Source: Gigaspora rosea (Eukaryota; Glomeromycota; Glomeromycetes; Diversisporales; Gigasporaceae). From it: 64,000 nucleotides of DNA. Within the stretch, counting starts at the first letter, position 1. Each line of letters begins with the position of its first letter. Shown piece after piece: positions 35,529-47,043 of the stretch. A program made the translations under genes and the position numbers. The stretch covers positions 180,358 to 244,357 of the forward strand of contig QKWP01000673.1 of assembly GCA_003550325.1 (NCBI GenBank). Reading direction: 5' to 3'. The notes beneath the pieces were generated by a model. That model was given only the letters and a program-made list of their open reading frames with translations. It made no database searches and was not told where the DNA came from.

Positions 35529-36378
35529 ATGGCATTTTCCAATTTTGCCGACACCTATTTCTCTGACACCAATTACGCCGACATCCATTTCACTGACACC
35601 CCACAATTCTGACAACCCCATTTCTCAACAATTCATTTCCCCAACAATTTACTTCTCCGAGTCCTTTTCACCGACATCCCATTTTGCCGACAGCCGCTTT
35701 CTCGACATCCCATTTTACTAACATCCTATTTCATTTCGTCGACAGCTATTTGCGAATTAACTTTCGTTTGTAACTATATATATGTCGTGCGTCAGATTAG
35801 ACCCGGCCTAAATTAGATTAGAGTTAGGGTAAAATTACGGTAAAGTTAGGGGTTAGTTTAGGCCAGTTGTTGCCGATCATTTAATGCTGGTCAACTGATA
35901 GTACGTCGGATTCAATCTGACGCAAGTTTTAATCTGACGCACAACATATATATATAAATAGATAGCAACTGATATTAATTCATAGCGAAGGCAATAGATC
36001 AATTACGATCATCTTATTTTAAATTTTTCCACGTTTTTATTACGGTTTTTTGGCTATATAGCCAATCAAAAATGACATTCTCACAGTCTGTAATAATTTG
36101 AATAATTTCCATCATTTTCTATCATATGAACAAAATGATTGATAAACAAAAATCATTTATGTAATAAAAGCTAATCTATTAAAGCTTTATTAATAGCTGT
36201 CGGCGAAATGGATGCAGGTGAAATAGAATATCAGTCAAATGGGATGTCGAGAAAGTGGATTCGGGGAAATAAGCTGTTGGGGAAATGGGTTGTCGGAGAA
36301 ATGTGCTGTTGGGGAAGCGGGTTGTTATTGAAATGGCCGTTGGCCAAATTGGTGTCGGATAAGTAGTTTTCAGCGAAG
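35529..36378. mobile_element. Element with long inverted minisatellite arms
   Basis: The left arm (35529-35745) repeats an about 20-base word like CCGACATCCCATTTTGCC. The right arm (36197-36378) repeats the inverse, GGGATGTCGAGAAAGTGG or GTCGGAGAAATG. The outer tips GCCGACACC and GGTGTCGG are complementary. The loop holds another small element (35783-35946). I found no clear target duplication. It is probably a non-autonomous DNA element of the oligomer-arm style seen elsewhere in this window. Confidence 0.6.
35783..35946. mobile_element. MITE, 164 bp, TGTYGTGCGTCAGATTA ends
   Basis: Inverted ends TGTCGTGCGTCAGATTA and TAATCTGACGCACAACA, both next to TATATATA. The 8-bp duplication is possible but uninformative because it is low complexity. 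Internal TTAGGG-like words are not telomeric arrays. Confidence 0.65.
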
Positions 36379-36419
36379 TTTATCGAATTCTACATGCACT
36401 TATACTAGCATATACTCGT

Positions 36420-36900
36420 ATTGGTGGTCCCAAATCTTCTTAGCATCCGAAGACTTCCATATAGGTACACCCAGAGCTCCATTGGGTCTTGACACGTACA
36501 TGCCTCCATGTTTCCACTTCTTATTGGCCGATTAGTTCTGTCTGCCCTTGCGAAGTTCACTAAACTCTAGTACCCGGTTAGTCACTCTTTGAATCCTTTT
36601 TCCGAGCCATTCCAGGCTACCTTTCCAGTTGGCCCAGAAGGATCGGTCTGCCAGGCTTTAGATGCCTAGGGTCTCCCGTTCCTTGATCATGCTTCTATAA
36701 CACATGACCTTTTTCTCCGGTGCGGCTCCGGCGGCCAGGTTGGTGGACCTCCTTTGCCATAGGAGCTCTTGCCCGTTCAGATTTTCTGGTTAGTCACTAC
36801 TAAAATCCTTTTCCCCTGTACAATCAAAAGTCTAGCCACCTCTCTACTTGGGGCTTGCCAAACGGGTTTCAATTGTTTTGGTCCCTTGGATTTGTCTGTA
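36420..36900 (-). other. GC-richer fragment with coding-like minus frame, unrecognised
   Basis: This stretch is much richer in G+C than its surroundings. On the minus strand, between about 36540 and 36420, a frame reads NKKWKHGGMYVSRPNGALGV followed by PIWKSSDAKKIWDHQYEY. Upstream parts of the strand have stops. It looks like the remains of a protein-coding element or a displaced exon. I do not recognise the protein. Confidence 0.3.
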
Positions 36901-37257
36901 TAACTTATACAACTACGCCAAAGCTCCCATTCAAAATAGTGGTATCAAGGTTACAGATATATATGAGAATGAAATTATTTCGGGTTCTAAACCCCGAATT
37001 AAAATTTGAAGACGAAATTGTTTTTGACCTATTTTACTTGAAAGACAAAATTATTTGATACTTTTTTTGAATAGACGAAATTATAAAGAACAAATATCTA
37101 TATAAATTTTATTTGCTCTTCCTTATAAAAAATTTTATTTTCTCTAATGAAAATAAAATAGGCCTTTTTCAAAAATCAATTTTGGTGGCATCACTAGTTA
37201 CAGATAATATACCCAACCAATTAATGAACAAATGTTACTGTAATACAGGCCTATTTT

Positions 37258-37345
37258 CCAATTCATTTCCAGTAAAATTTGAACTCTAGACCTGCCACTT
37301 GAGGGGTGACAACAAACAGCTTCTCTATGTTGCTACACCCCCTAT
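37258..37345 (-). repeat. tRNA-like segment, possible SINE head or tRNA relic
   Basis: On the minus strand, TGTAGCAACATAGAGAAGC resembles a D-arm with box A. About 30 bases later, AGGTCTAGAGTTCAAATTTT resembles a T-arm with box B (8 of 11 positions by eye). There is no complete acceptor stem, so it is not a functional tRNA gene. It could be a worn SINE or tRNA pseudogene. Confidence 0.35.
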
Positions 37346-37734
37346 AGAGATATTTTCAAAAACATTAATTAAATAGAAACTATACCAATTTTTTTTTATA
37401 TTTGCAAAGATATCTTTACAAATATCTGATCAAATTTAAAAAAATTTTTTGTTTGAATTCTATAAATTTAATAGAATTCAAATAAAAATTTTTTATCTAA
37501 CTTGATTAGGTGATTATGGAGATATTTTTTTCTAAAAGTTAGAAAAAAGTCAAAACACCTATCAAAATAAAAGCTATACCAATTTTTTAAAAAATTTAAG
37601 CAAAGATATTTCTATAACTACTTGATTAAATTTAATAAAATTTTTTTTATTTAATTTTTATAAGTTTATAAAATTAAATAAAAAAAAATTATCAAACTTG
37701 GTTAGGTAGCCATTGAGATACCTTTATTAGAAAT

Positions 37735-37938
37735 TAGAGTTTCTCAAATATTTGGTTTAAATATTTGATGAATTTAAGTTATACTACATAATATAAATTA
37801 TTCAATTAAGTATATAAAAATGATAATAGCACCTATAGATACTATTATTATTTTAAAGCATCTAATTGAATAATCTATATTAATATAGTGTAACTCAAAT
37901 TACATCAAATATTTGAACCAAATATTTAAGAAACTCTA
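37735..37938. mobile_element. hAT MITE, 204-bp foldback
   Basis: Ends TAGAGTTTCTCAAATATTTG / inverse TAGAGTTTCTTAAATATTTG, with flanks TTAGAAAT and TTAAAAAT (7 of 8). Nearly the whole element folds on itself. Confidence 0.8.
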
Positions 37939-37981
37939 TTAAAAATTAAAAAAAAATCAAAATATTTATCAAAATAAAAAC

Positions 37982-39113
37982 CAGTGAAAAATATTTAATG
38001 TTCTCAATGTTCTCAAGAACATTTAAAAAAATTTGAGAACACTACAATTAGAAATCAAGTTCTCTTTTGAGAACAAGCTAAGAACATAAAATTTATAATT
38101 TATGTTCTTATAAGATATATATAAAATTAATAATAATAAGGGAAGTGCAGTAAATTACATAATTTTCTAGTGAGAGTCCCCAATCTATGACGTCCTATAT
38201 ATATATATATATAGTATAAATAGCTAATAATATTGAAGTAAAATCGATTTTTAGTTAATTGCAGATAGTTGCTATATAGTAAAGTCTAATTTTACTAAGC
38301 AAATCGATTAAAATTACTTAAGTAAATTTATTCAGCAGGTCAAAATACACTTACTACAAAATTTTCATAAGTATTGAAGAACTTTTTATTAATTGACTTT
38401 TAATTTTTACGTTCGTTAAATATATTTTTTTAAAAAATTTAAAATTTTCTATCAAACGTAAAAATCAAAAGTAATTAATAAAAAGTTATCCAATACTTAT
38501 GAAAATTTTGTGATAAGTGTATTTTGACCTGCTGAATAAGTTTACTTAAGTGATTTTAATTAATTTGCTTAGTAAAATTAGACTTTACTTTGTAGTGACT
38601 TTTGTTGATTATGGAGTATTTTATTTTTAGATCAAAAACGTTTTTGAGTTTTTTTTAAATATTATAATATTTGATTGGTCAATAGTCCTATCACTAGGGA
38701 GGGGGTCAGGACCTATGTAAACCCTAATCACGTAATTTACTATACTTCTCTTACTGAGTAAATTTTTTTACAACAAAATTTAATTAAGACAAAAGTTTGT
38801 AATAAAATACAAATTAATACTCTTAATTATCTTTTAATAATCAAAGTTAATGGTCCTTTTTATAAAAAATTTAATTTTCAAAATGCTTATGATTTTTGGG
38901 CTAGTTCTTCTCATTTTCAATTATAGATATTTAAGTAAATATTATTTTTGTTTTAAAAATTATAATAAATAAATTTATTATGAATATTATATAATTTTAA
39001 AAAATTTTATTTTTAAAAAAATATTATAGTGCACATTAAATTTTTTTTGAGAACATAAAATTAAAAATTTATGTTCTCAAAGAACAAAAAATTTTTTGAG
39101 AAATTCTTTACTA
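37982..39113. mobile_element. hAT element with GAGAAC words, 1132 bp including a nested MITE
   Basis: Perfect 8-bp duplication ATAAAAAC at 37974-37981 and 39114-39121. Ends CAGTGAAAAATATTTAATG and, inverted, TAGTAAAGAATTTCTC. The words TGTTCTCAA / GAGAACAT are repeated near both ends. About 517 bp once the TA-flanked MITE at 38139-38751 is removed. Confidence 0.85.
38139..38751. mobile_element. Mariner-like MITE, 613 bp, copy A
   Basis: Ends AGGGAAGTGCAGTAAATTAC and the inverse of AGAGAAGTATAGTAAATTAC, between TA at 38137 and TA at 38752. The interior has long inverted segments (TTTACTAAGCAAATCGA and its complement; AATACTTATGAAAATTTTG). Copy B at 42402-43302 is collinear. Copy A has the empty target GACTTTAC at about 38581, where copy B carries the CAAAT MITE. 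Confidence 0.88.
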
Positions 39114-39496
39114 ATAAAAACTATGCTAATTTTTTAAAAAATTTGAAAGAAATTATTTTCACAACCACTTGACCAAATTTAATGATTTTTTTTATTTAAA
39201 TCTATAAATCTATAGAGTCAAATAAAAAATTTTTGTTAAACTTGGTTATATAGCTATGAAAATCCTTTTGCTAAAAGTTAGAAAAAAGTTAAAATGCCTA
39301 TTAAAATAAAAACTATACCAATTTTTTTAAAAAATTTGAGTAAAAATATTTCTACAACTATATAAACAAATTTAATATTTTTTTTTATTTGAATTCTATG
39401 AATTCATAGAATTTAAATAAAAAATTTTTTGTCAAACTTGGTCAAATAGCTATAAAGATACTTTTGCTAAAAGTTAGAAAAAAGTCAAAACACTTA

Positions 39497-39656
39497 GGAT
39501 AGTGACAGATATTATATAATATTTTAGAGGGGGAGAGGGGTCTCTAAAATCTTAAGTTAAATATAGAAGTTTATAATAGCCAATCAAAATTTTCTTATAT
39601 AGGGAAAGGGTATAGGATATAGTAAAATAATATTATATCATATATGTTACTACCCT
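39497..39656. mobile_element. Small MITE with TA target site
   Basis: Inverted ends GGATAGTGACAGATATTATA and, reversed, AGGGTAGTAACATATATGAT, both continuing into ATAATATT. TA adjoins each end. A GAGGGGGAGAGGGGT run lies inside. Same end style as the 4434-4585 element. Confidence 0.6.
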
Positions 39657-39939
39657 TATCAAAATAGAGGCTATACCAATTTTTTAAAAAAATTTTATTA
39701 AATTTGATCAAGTGGTTGTAAAATATCTTCACTCAAATTTTTAATAATTTTTATTTTTTTCTTTTGTAGATTGCCTAATAGACAGTTCAAAAAATTGTAA
39801 TTTTGTATTATACAAAAGTAGTCAGCCTGTTCAGTATTATTATATATAAAGATACTAGTGAAATTAAACTATTTTACCAGATGAAATAGTGAAATAGTTT
39901 TATCAGAATTACACCAAAATTAAAATTTTGGTAAATGAT

Positions 39940-40155
39940 AAAATTGGTAAAATTGATAAAATGGTAAAATCGATGTTATTGGTAAATTGGTAAAATTAGT
40001 GAATTGGTGAATTGGGAAAACAGTAAATTGGTAAATTGGTGAATTGGTAAATTGGTAAATTGGTAAAATAGTAAATTGGTGAAACAGTGAATTGCTGAAT
40101 TGGTGAATTGGTGAAATAGTAAATTGGTAAAAAAGTAAATTGGTAAATTGTTGAA
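39940..40155. repeat. GGTRAATT minisatellite, inverse array at 43590-43730
   Basis: About 25 tandem 8-9 base words (TTGGTAAA, TTGGTGAA). The minus-strand open frame over it (repeating HQFTNL) is a by-product. The inverse array at 43590-43730 marks the other arm of the 39850-43740 element. Confidence 0.85.
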
Positions 40156-41516
40156 TGGAGAGTTTGCAAAATCTTGCATTTGATTGGTATTAAAAACCTA
40201 TAATTTCACAAATTAATGTGTTATACTAGTGTACCATACTTCTACTATTTGTGTATAATTTGGAATTTGTGATATTCTGAAAATGTAATATTTTCCTTAG
40301 ATTTTACATTTTCTTTAGAAGTTCTAAACTACCAACTAAGAGACAATCTTCCAAATTTAACTCTTTTAAGCTCGTAAAAGAAGTTAGAGAGTTTAAGTTT
40401 TTTTTAGTTTTTCATTTTTGTTTATTCTCAATATTCTAACTTTGTTGAATTAGGAATTTTTTGTAAAAAGTCAGTATTGATAAATTTATTACTTGAACAA
40501 TTAAGTTTAACTAAACTAGAACATTGAATATGTATCATAGTGGAATTAGGTAAAATATTCTCTATTGCTATCAGACTGTCTTAAGATTCAAAATTGTATT
40601 TATTGTGATTTATTTTAATATTCTATTTAGTAGTATTAACTCATCAAAAATTACTTCACAGACAACTTAGTTCAAAGTTATTTTATAGTCAATTTATTCA
40701 CAGATAAAGTTGTTTCATTGGCAGTTATTGAATAATATCAGATTTCACATTCTAGTCATTGTTATTAGAGTTAAGTTTAAATTTACTATAAATTCTCAAA
40801 GTAGTAGGCATGGACATTGCTTTAAGAATTTACTGTAAAGCTGATATAATTTATAAAAAAATTGTTAGTGAATTTGTCTGTAAATTAACTGTCTGTAGAA
40901 TAATCTTGTCTGTAAATTAATTGTTTATGAACTAAATAGTTTAATACAAAATATATAACAAAGCAAAAAGTAAAAGATAGAATAAAAATAAATTTGAACA
41001 GTTCATATAATAATAAAGTCGACCAGAATAATGACAAGTATTATAATGTTGGGCAACGTTATTGTGATTATTGATCACTGTAACAAAGAAGGTTTTATTA
41101 ATAGAATTTAAAAGTTTATTTTATTACAATGAAAAAGTAAAATATAAAAAAGAATAAGTATATAAGTGTTATACAATATATATAATCGCAAATTAATATA
41201 AATAGAAAGAGCAGAAGTTAGTCTTTTGACTAGTAACGAATAAAGAAAAAAGAAGCGTATAGTAAAGTTATTTTATGTTTGAAAGTTGTTTTAGTGTGTA
41301 TCTTGTTTCAAGCGAGATGTTTATAAATTGATAACCAGTTGAGAAAGATAATAGTTACATCTGTAATTGTCTAACTCTGTGATATGCAATGTTCTGGTTT
41401 TAGTGCAACTGCGTTGTGTAGCTACTCTAATTTAAACAATAGTAAATCAAATATATAGATATTTAATAAATAACAGTTGAAAGTACAATGTGCGAAATAA
41501 AGCTCTCTGGCCTAAC

Positions 41517-42203
41517 TAGGGTGAGGGGCATGTGAAAATTTTTGGGCATGCCCAGGAGGGCATGCCTTGAACTAAAGGCATGCCTGAAGGGCATGCCCTT
41601 ATAATTATATATAGCTATTCTTGTATAAGTGCACCCTCTATAACACACTTTATTATAACTTATAGAACCACTTGATTATTTTATAGATACTAATTTATAA
41701 ACAAATTTATTTCAATGACTGTTTCTTATTAACAAATTTATTTTATAAACAAAATAATTATAGTCATTGTGATTTAGAATTAGAATTAAGATTAGTATAA
41801 TTTATAAAGAAAAAAGCTTTATATAAACTGTTTAAAAACTGAACTTATTTGCAAATTAATTATCTGTAAAATAATCTTAAATTGTTTATAAAATAATTAT
41901 TGATGAAATAATATAGATCTTATTTATCAGTACAAAAAAACTTTAAAATAATTTATTAAAGTCCAGATATAGATCTTGATAAATATATTTTTCTTTGATA
42001 AAATGCAATTATAGAGGGTTTACTATATAAATATTATCTTTAGAATAGTTAATATTATTAACCAGAAAATATGTTTGCTTAATATATACTTTTTAAATAT
42101 CAAATGAAATGGGCATGCCTTCTAGCTTAAAGGCATGCCTCTGGGCATGCACATGGGCATGCACAAGGGGGGCATGCCCAAGAACCCTGTGCCTCTCACT
42201 CTA
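41517..42203. mobile_element. hAT element with GGGCATGCCC arrays, 687 bp
   Basis: Perfect 8-bp duplication GGCCTAAC at 41509-41516 and 42204-42211. Ends TAGGGTGAGGGGCATG and, inverted, TAGAGTGAGAGGCACAGGG. Palindromic GGGCATGCCC words recur at both ends. The AT-rich interior has no frame. Confidence 0.93.
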
Positions 42204-42401
42204 GGCCTAACCAATAGTAGAACACCAACCACTCTACAAGAAGTTAGAAGTAGTACAAAAATGTATTATAAAATCTAGTTGGGAGTAGCTGTGTCACATA
42301 GGAGGAGTAAGAGCTAGCTTGCTAAGGATAGGTTGGTTCTCATTTGGGCCAGTTATGCAATATAGCCAGTGCTCACCTACCTTTAGGGAAAGTATTTGTT
42401 A

Positions 42402-43302
42402 AGGGAATTGCAAAAAATCACATAATTTTTTAGAGGGTAAGGGTCCCAAATATCACGTTCTATATATATATATATAGTATAAATAGCCAATCATATTGAA
42501 GAAAATTGATTTTTAGTTCATTGCAGATAGTTGCTACATAGTAAAGTCTAAATTTTACTAAGCAAATCGAAAAAAATCAATTAAGTAAACTTATTCAGCA
42601 GATCAAAATACACTTACCACAAAATTTTTATAAGTATTGGGGAACTTTTTATTATTTAACTTTTAACTTTTACATTTGTCGAATATATTTTTTTTAAAAA
42701 TTTTAATTTTTTCGTCGAATGTAAAAATCAAAAGTCAATTAATAAAAACTTCTCCAATACTTATAAAAATTTTGTGCAAGTGTATTTTGATCTGCTAAAT
42801 AAGTTTACTTAATCGATTTTTTTCAATTTGCTTAGTTAAATTTAGACTTTACTAGGGTTCCGCAATTTGATTTGATCTTCAAATATTTGAATCAAATATT
42901 TGATCAAATTCAAATTCAAATTTGACTATATTTGATTTGATCAAATTCAAATATGGCCAATTTGATTTGATTTGCCAAATATTTGATTTGATTTGAAAAT
43001 TATTATTAAAAATTCAAATTCAAATCAAATTCAAATTCAAATATTTGGATCAAATCAAATTCAAATCAGGGTCAATTTGATTTGATCAAATTCAAATTGA
43101 TTTAATATTTGATTTGATTTGAATTTGAGGAACTCTAGACTTTACTATGTAGTGACTTTTGTCGATTGTGGGGTAGCTTATTTTCAGGTCAATAACGTTT
43201 TTGAGTTTTTTTAAATTTGATTGGTCAATAGTCCTATCACTAGGGGGGAGGGAGGGTCAGGACCTATGTAAACCCTAATTACGTGATTTACTGCACTTTT
43301 CT
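42402..43302. mobile_element. Mariner-like MITE, copy B (608 bp without insert)
   Basis: Collinear with copy A at 38139-38751, flanked by TA at 42400 and 43303. Ends AGGGAATTGCAAAAAATCAC and, inverted, AGAAAAGTGCAGTAAATCAC. It carries the nested CAAAT MITE. Confidence 0.88.
42853..43137. mobile_element. hAT MITE built of CAAAT/ATTTG words, 285 bp
   Basis: Perfect 8-bp duplication GACTTTAC at 42845-42852 and 43138-43145. Ends TAGGGTTCCGCAA and, inverted, TAGAGTTCCTCAAATTC. Nearly all of the interior consists of TTTGATTTGAT or CAAATTCAAAT words. The unoccupied site is present at about 38581 in copy A. Confidence 0.93.
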
Positions 43303-43740
43303 TACAGATAGTCAAGAATGTCTGAGTCTGTAGTACTTAAAATATAGTATAACATTGTAACACATAATATATACAAATATATACTTCATAAAAAGTTTTT
43401 AAGGTACAACCTTACCTTAAAAAAAATAAAATAATAATAAATAACAGTTCACATTACTATTTAATGGATAATAGGTTACATAGCTGTATCTGGATATACA
43501 GATATACAACTAAACAGTTAACAGTTCTGATCTCTAAGTGTACTTGTAAAAACATAAAATATAAAAACTTGAACTAAAATAATTCGCCATTTCATCATTC
43601 CACTATCTCACCAATTCACCAATTCACCAATTATACCAATTATACCAATTCACTAGTTACACCAGTTATACCAATACTGATTGGTAATTGGTAAAATGAT
43701 GAAATCATTTCACCACTCCGATTTAATTTTACCAGTATCT

Positions 43741-45146
43741 ATAATTACACAATCATACAATTATCAAAAATAGAGATCATATAACTTTTTTGCATTTTAA
43801 TTGGCTAAAAGCCAGAAATATATAGTTATATATTTCTAGCTAGAGATGCCTAAAAGATCCCATATAGTTTATATTTTATTAATATATAGAAGTTTCTATT
43901 ATATATATAAGTATATTTTTTAGCAACTATTTTATTAATAGAAATAATCTACATGCCCTCTGCACTTAATAGTATTTTTCATATTTTTAAAAGATTACTT
44001 TAACCAATCATATATTGTTTGGGGTGTAACAGTCATTTGACTTAAAGAATATAATAAAGAATTGATTAACTTTAAAAAAAAAATTCTCTTTGAACTACTT
44101 AACATTATAAAATAAAAATTTAAATTAAAGGTTATTAAATACTAAAGAATACATATTTAAAATTTAAAAAAGGTTAATATGTTATTTTTAAATAAATTTA
44201 ATTTAAATGATTTTTTTGTATAAATTTATATATAAAATTAGGTGAGTCAACTCATTTGATTTATAAGTAACAGCTCTTATTAGGACATGTCCTATGACTA
44301 ATATTATGAAATAAAATAAGCACACACATGATTAAATTACTTACTATTATATAATTTGAGCTTTGGTATTCAATATTAAGACCGTTTTTGTCCAATAAAA
44401 TAAATTCAATATATATACACACATATATATGCATATATAAGGTAAAATTTGATTGCAACCAAAGTTTATAATCTATTTTATCTTTTGTTTGTTAAAATTA
44501 GTTTGGATAAGTAAAAAAAAAAAAATAGAACTGTAGCCAAACTTTAATTATAAAATATAAGCAAATATAAGTATTAGTCCTAATAGTAATACATCAAATT
44601 CATATTCATAGCAATGCCTTTAAGAGAATCTCTCAATTCTGATTTAAAAATCAGGAATAATCCCGACTAACAAAAACTTAAAAAATTCGATAAATTTAAA
44701 CGTGCAAGTCGATACTTTATATTCAACCTAACATTAACATGTTAACATTAAGAATCAAAGATAAAGCTAAATATTAACTTGATAAATCACAATTAAACTT
44801 GGAACCGGTCTTATTTGTTTGTATATTGAACCCAATTAAAACCGGCTTTCACGTGTGAACTATAGAACCAATTTCAAACTCTAGCAGGAAAAAACTCGCA
44901 GGCGCATATCCAATTTAGATTCTTATTCTAAACTCTTGTATGAATACACACCTAATGATCGTTGCCGTTAAAGATCATAGGAAATCGTAAACCATATTTT
45001 TATGATGCATGATCGTGAAATTGATTGGGTGGTCAGCCAATGGGATTTTAGATTTCACGAGCATCCAAATTTCAGAAACAAAGGCATAATTCAAAGGGAC
45101 AAACTTTAATGAAAATTTGAATTTGGTCATCTGTTATCATAAATCA
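43741..45146. other. AT-rich DNA, no supported gene
   Basis: Only short open frames. 44797-44882 holds a small inverted structure starting TTGGAACCGGTC and ending near the inverse of TAGAGTTTGAAATTGGTTC. It is related in wording to the MITE in the kinase intron at 59333-59425. Confidence 0.45.
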
Positions 45147-45154
45147 TTAACCAA

Positions 45155-45929
45155 TAGTGATAGTAAATGACCTGATCATTTGCAAAATTTTCAGATGATT
45201 CTGAAATGACCGGTCATATGGTCATCTTGATTTTGGGTCATTTAGAAATGACTTGTGACCAAATGACCATGGTCATTTAGAAATGATCGAGGTCATTTGA
45301 GGAACATTTAGTCATTGGGCCATCATGCATATAGAGTTTGTATCTCATATCTAATATTTTTTACATAGATTATCAACTTTAAATGCATAATGATAATGCA
45401 CACATATAGGTTTTTGAAGTAAGCTGGGTTGGACTAGATATTTGTAGACTTGGGCCCAACCCAATAAAAGTTTATATACCTGGTCCAACCTAGGAATGGT
45501 AAATAACTCGACCATTTGATTAAAATTTAAATGACTCCAAGCTATTAAATCATGACAAGATCATTTTGGTTATTAAGTTCATTTAGATCATTGGCATATA
45601 AAATCATTTTATTGCTCGTATAAAAAGTTATCAAACTTTATTACTTCCCTTATCGATAATCTTAGCTATATATTAAAGACCCAAATTTTACTAAGTCAAT
45701 TAATGTTTATGTCTTAAGTCAGGTGTTCGAAATATGCAATTTATTATTTACAATTATTGATTATGTTGTAATTTTGTTTGGCGGCCAATTCTGACCGGCT
45801 AAGAGCAGTAAAATATTAACTAACATATATTAAATGACCTTCTAGATCATTTGAGCCTCGAAATGACCCAATGACTAGTCAATTGTCATTTGGATCATTT
45901 GGGTCATTTCAGATCATTTACCATTACTG
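45155..45929. mobile_element. hAT element with GGTCATTT arrays, 775 bp
   Basis: Perfect 8-bp duplication TTAACCAA at 45147-45154 and 45930-45937. Ends TAGTGATAGTAAATGACC and, inverted, CAGTAATGGTAAATGATC. Words AAATGACC / GGTCATTT / TGATCATTT fill both ends. A second start-like sequence (TAGGAATGGTAAATAACTCG) at 45495 suggests a composite of two related copies. A GGGTTGGACTAG...GTCCAACC inverted pair lies between. Confidence 0.88.
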
Positions 45930-46251
45930 TTAACCAATGCTTCAGGTTATTGGAGTCATTGCTCTATGACACTTCTATGACTCTCCCAATATTGGGTTAA
46001 ATTATTGTATTACTTAAATATATTACTGTATTAATCGACTGCAATAAATTTTAATTACTCGTTCAAGTAACATAGTTCTCGAATCTTATTGTATAGTGTA
46101 TTACTATTGTCAATTGAAAATAATCTAAAAAAACCCCCCTTCTGATTTCAAAACTAAAAGTTTAAGATTCTTTTTATTATGATGCTAATATATTATAATT
46201 ATTTCAATTCATTTATCAATTAGCATTATACATTATTCAATTTATCTGAAT

Positions 46252-46527
46252 TAGGGGTCTGCAAATTATGCACATAGGCACTATGCCGGACACCAGTGCC
46301 TTGTACCCATGAGCACAAAGGCACCAGGCAATTTTTGGTTGGCATCTTTGTACCATGACTATAAAAATATAAAGTCTGTGTTTATGTAAATTTAGACCAT
46401 TTTATAATAGGTAATTCGTGCCTGTGGGCACAAAAGCACCAACAAAATTTAATGGCACGAACTGAAGGCACAAAGTTCCGAGTGTGAAAATGCCAGGCAC
46501 GAGGCACGTGTCGGGCATGCAGAAGAA
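46252..46527. mobile_element. Putative MITE with GGCAC words
   Basis: The left end is TAGGGGTCTGCAAATTATGC. The right end inverted is TTCTTCTGCATGCCCGACAC. Both continue in arrays of AGGCACAAAGGCACCA-like words. No convincing target duplication; limits are approximate. Confidence 0.5.
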
Positions 46528-46813
46528 TATTGTATAATCTTGATATTTTAGGGTTGAAATTTAATTGCTGCTACTTGAAACGATGTCGACTTTTTTTTTT
46601 CACACAAGGATACTTAGTTTCGGTCAAAAAAAGAATTAGCTTCCATAACTAAATTCATAACTGATAATAACCAGAGTAGTAGTATTCATAAAGGAGTGAT
46701 ATAACCACCAAAGACAAACTCACTCATATTGCCTGTGTATTAATATGTTTACATTCGTGTTTTTGGTATTTACAATGCAAGAAAAACGCATCCCACAACA
46801 AATTATGCACAAT

Positions 46814-47043
46814 TAGAGATGTACTTCGCGCGAGATTGCAGAATTATCACACCTGAGATTTCGCGTGACTTACGCGCGAGATAGATTATTTGATCAGAAA
46901 ATTTTAATGATCAATGGTTACCAAATGTATATGTTTTCTAAAGTGAACTTTTGTCACATGGCTCGCGAGAAGTCGCGCGATATAATCTCGTGTGAGACAT
47001 GTAAAATGCATGCTAAGTTCATTTCACGAGATGTACATCTCTA
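46814..47043. mobile_element. hAT MITE with CGCGCGAGA words, 230 bp
   Basis: Ends TAGAGATGTACTTCGCG / inverse TAGAGATGTACATCTCG. Flanks TGCACAAT and TGTACAAT agree at 7 of 8. Subterminal CGCGCGAGAT and its inverse recur. The 84-codon open frame that overlaps it (46865-47119) is not supported as a gene. Confidence 0.87.

Larger units (their letters stand above)
37370..39740. repeat. Old, diverged copy of the tandem hairpin array
   Basis: Hairpin units centred on GAATTCTATAAATTTAATAG-type palindromes at about 37455, 37665, 39210 and 39400. Flanks like GATATTTCTACAACTA and TGGTTAGGTAGCCATTGAGAT match the 7130-8235 array. The array was later split by elements at 37735-37938, 37982-39113 and 39497-39656. 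Confidence 0.7.
39850..43740. mobile_element. Large (3.9 kb) element with GGTAAATT arms, host of several insertions
   Basis: Inverted outer ends AGATACTAGTGAAATTAAA and, reversed, AGATACTGGTAAAATTAAA. Next to each end is an array of words GGTAAATTGGTGAATT (left) or ACCAATTCACCAATT (right). No clean target duplication was found. Nested inside are a hAT element (41517-42203), MITE copy B (42402-43302) and the CAAAT MITE (42853-43137). No transposase frame is visible. Confidence 0.6.

Noticed and set aside
39976-40179. 67-codon minus-strand frame repeating HQFTNL
   Set aside because: By-product of the GGTAAATT minisatellite.
41530-42190. Regularly spaced GGGCATGCCC words, CRISPR-like at first sight
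   Set aside because: Palindromic words in inverted orientation at the two ends of a hAT element with irregular spacing; the genome is eukaryotic.
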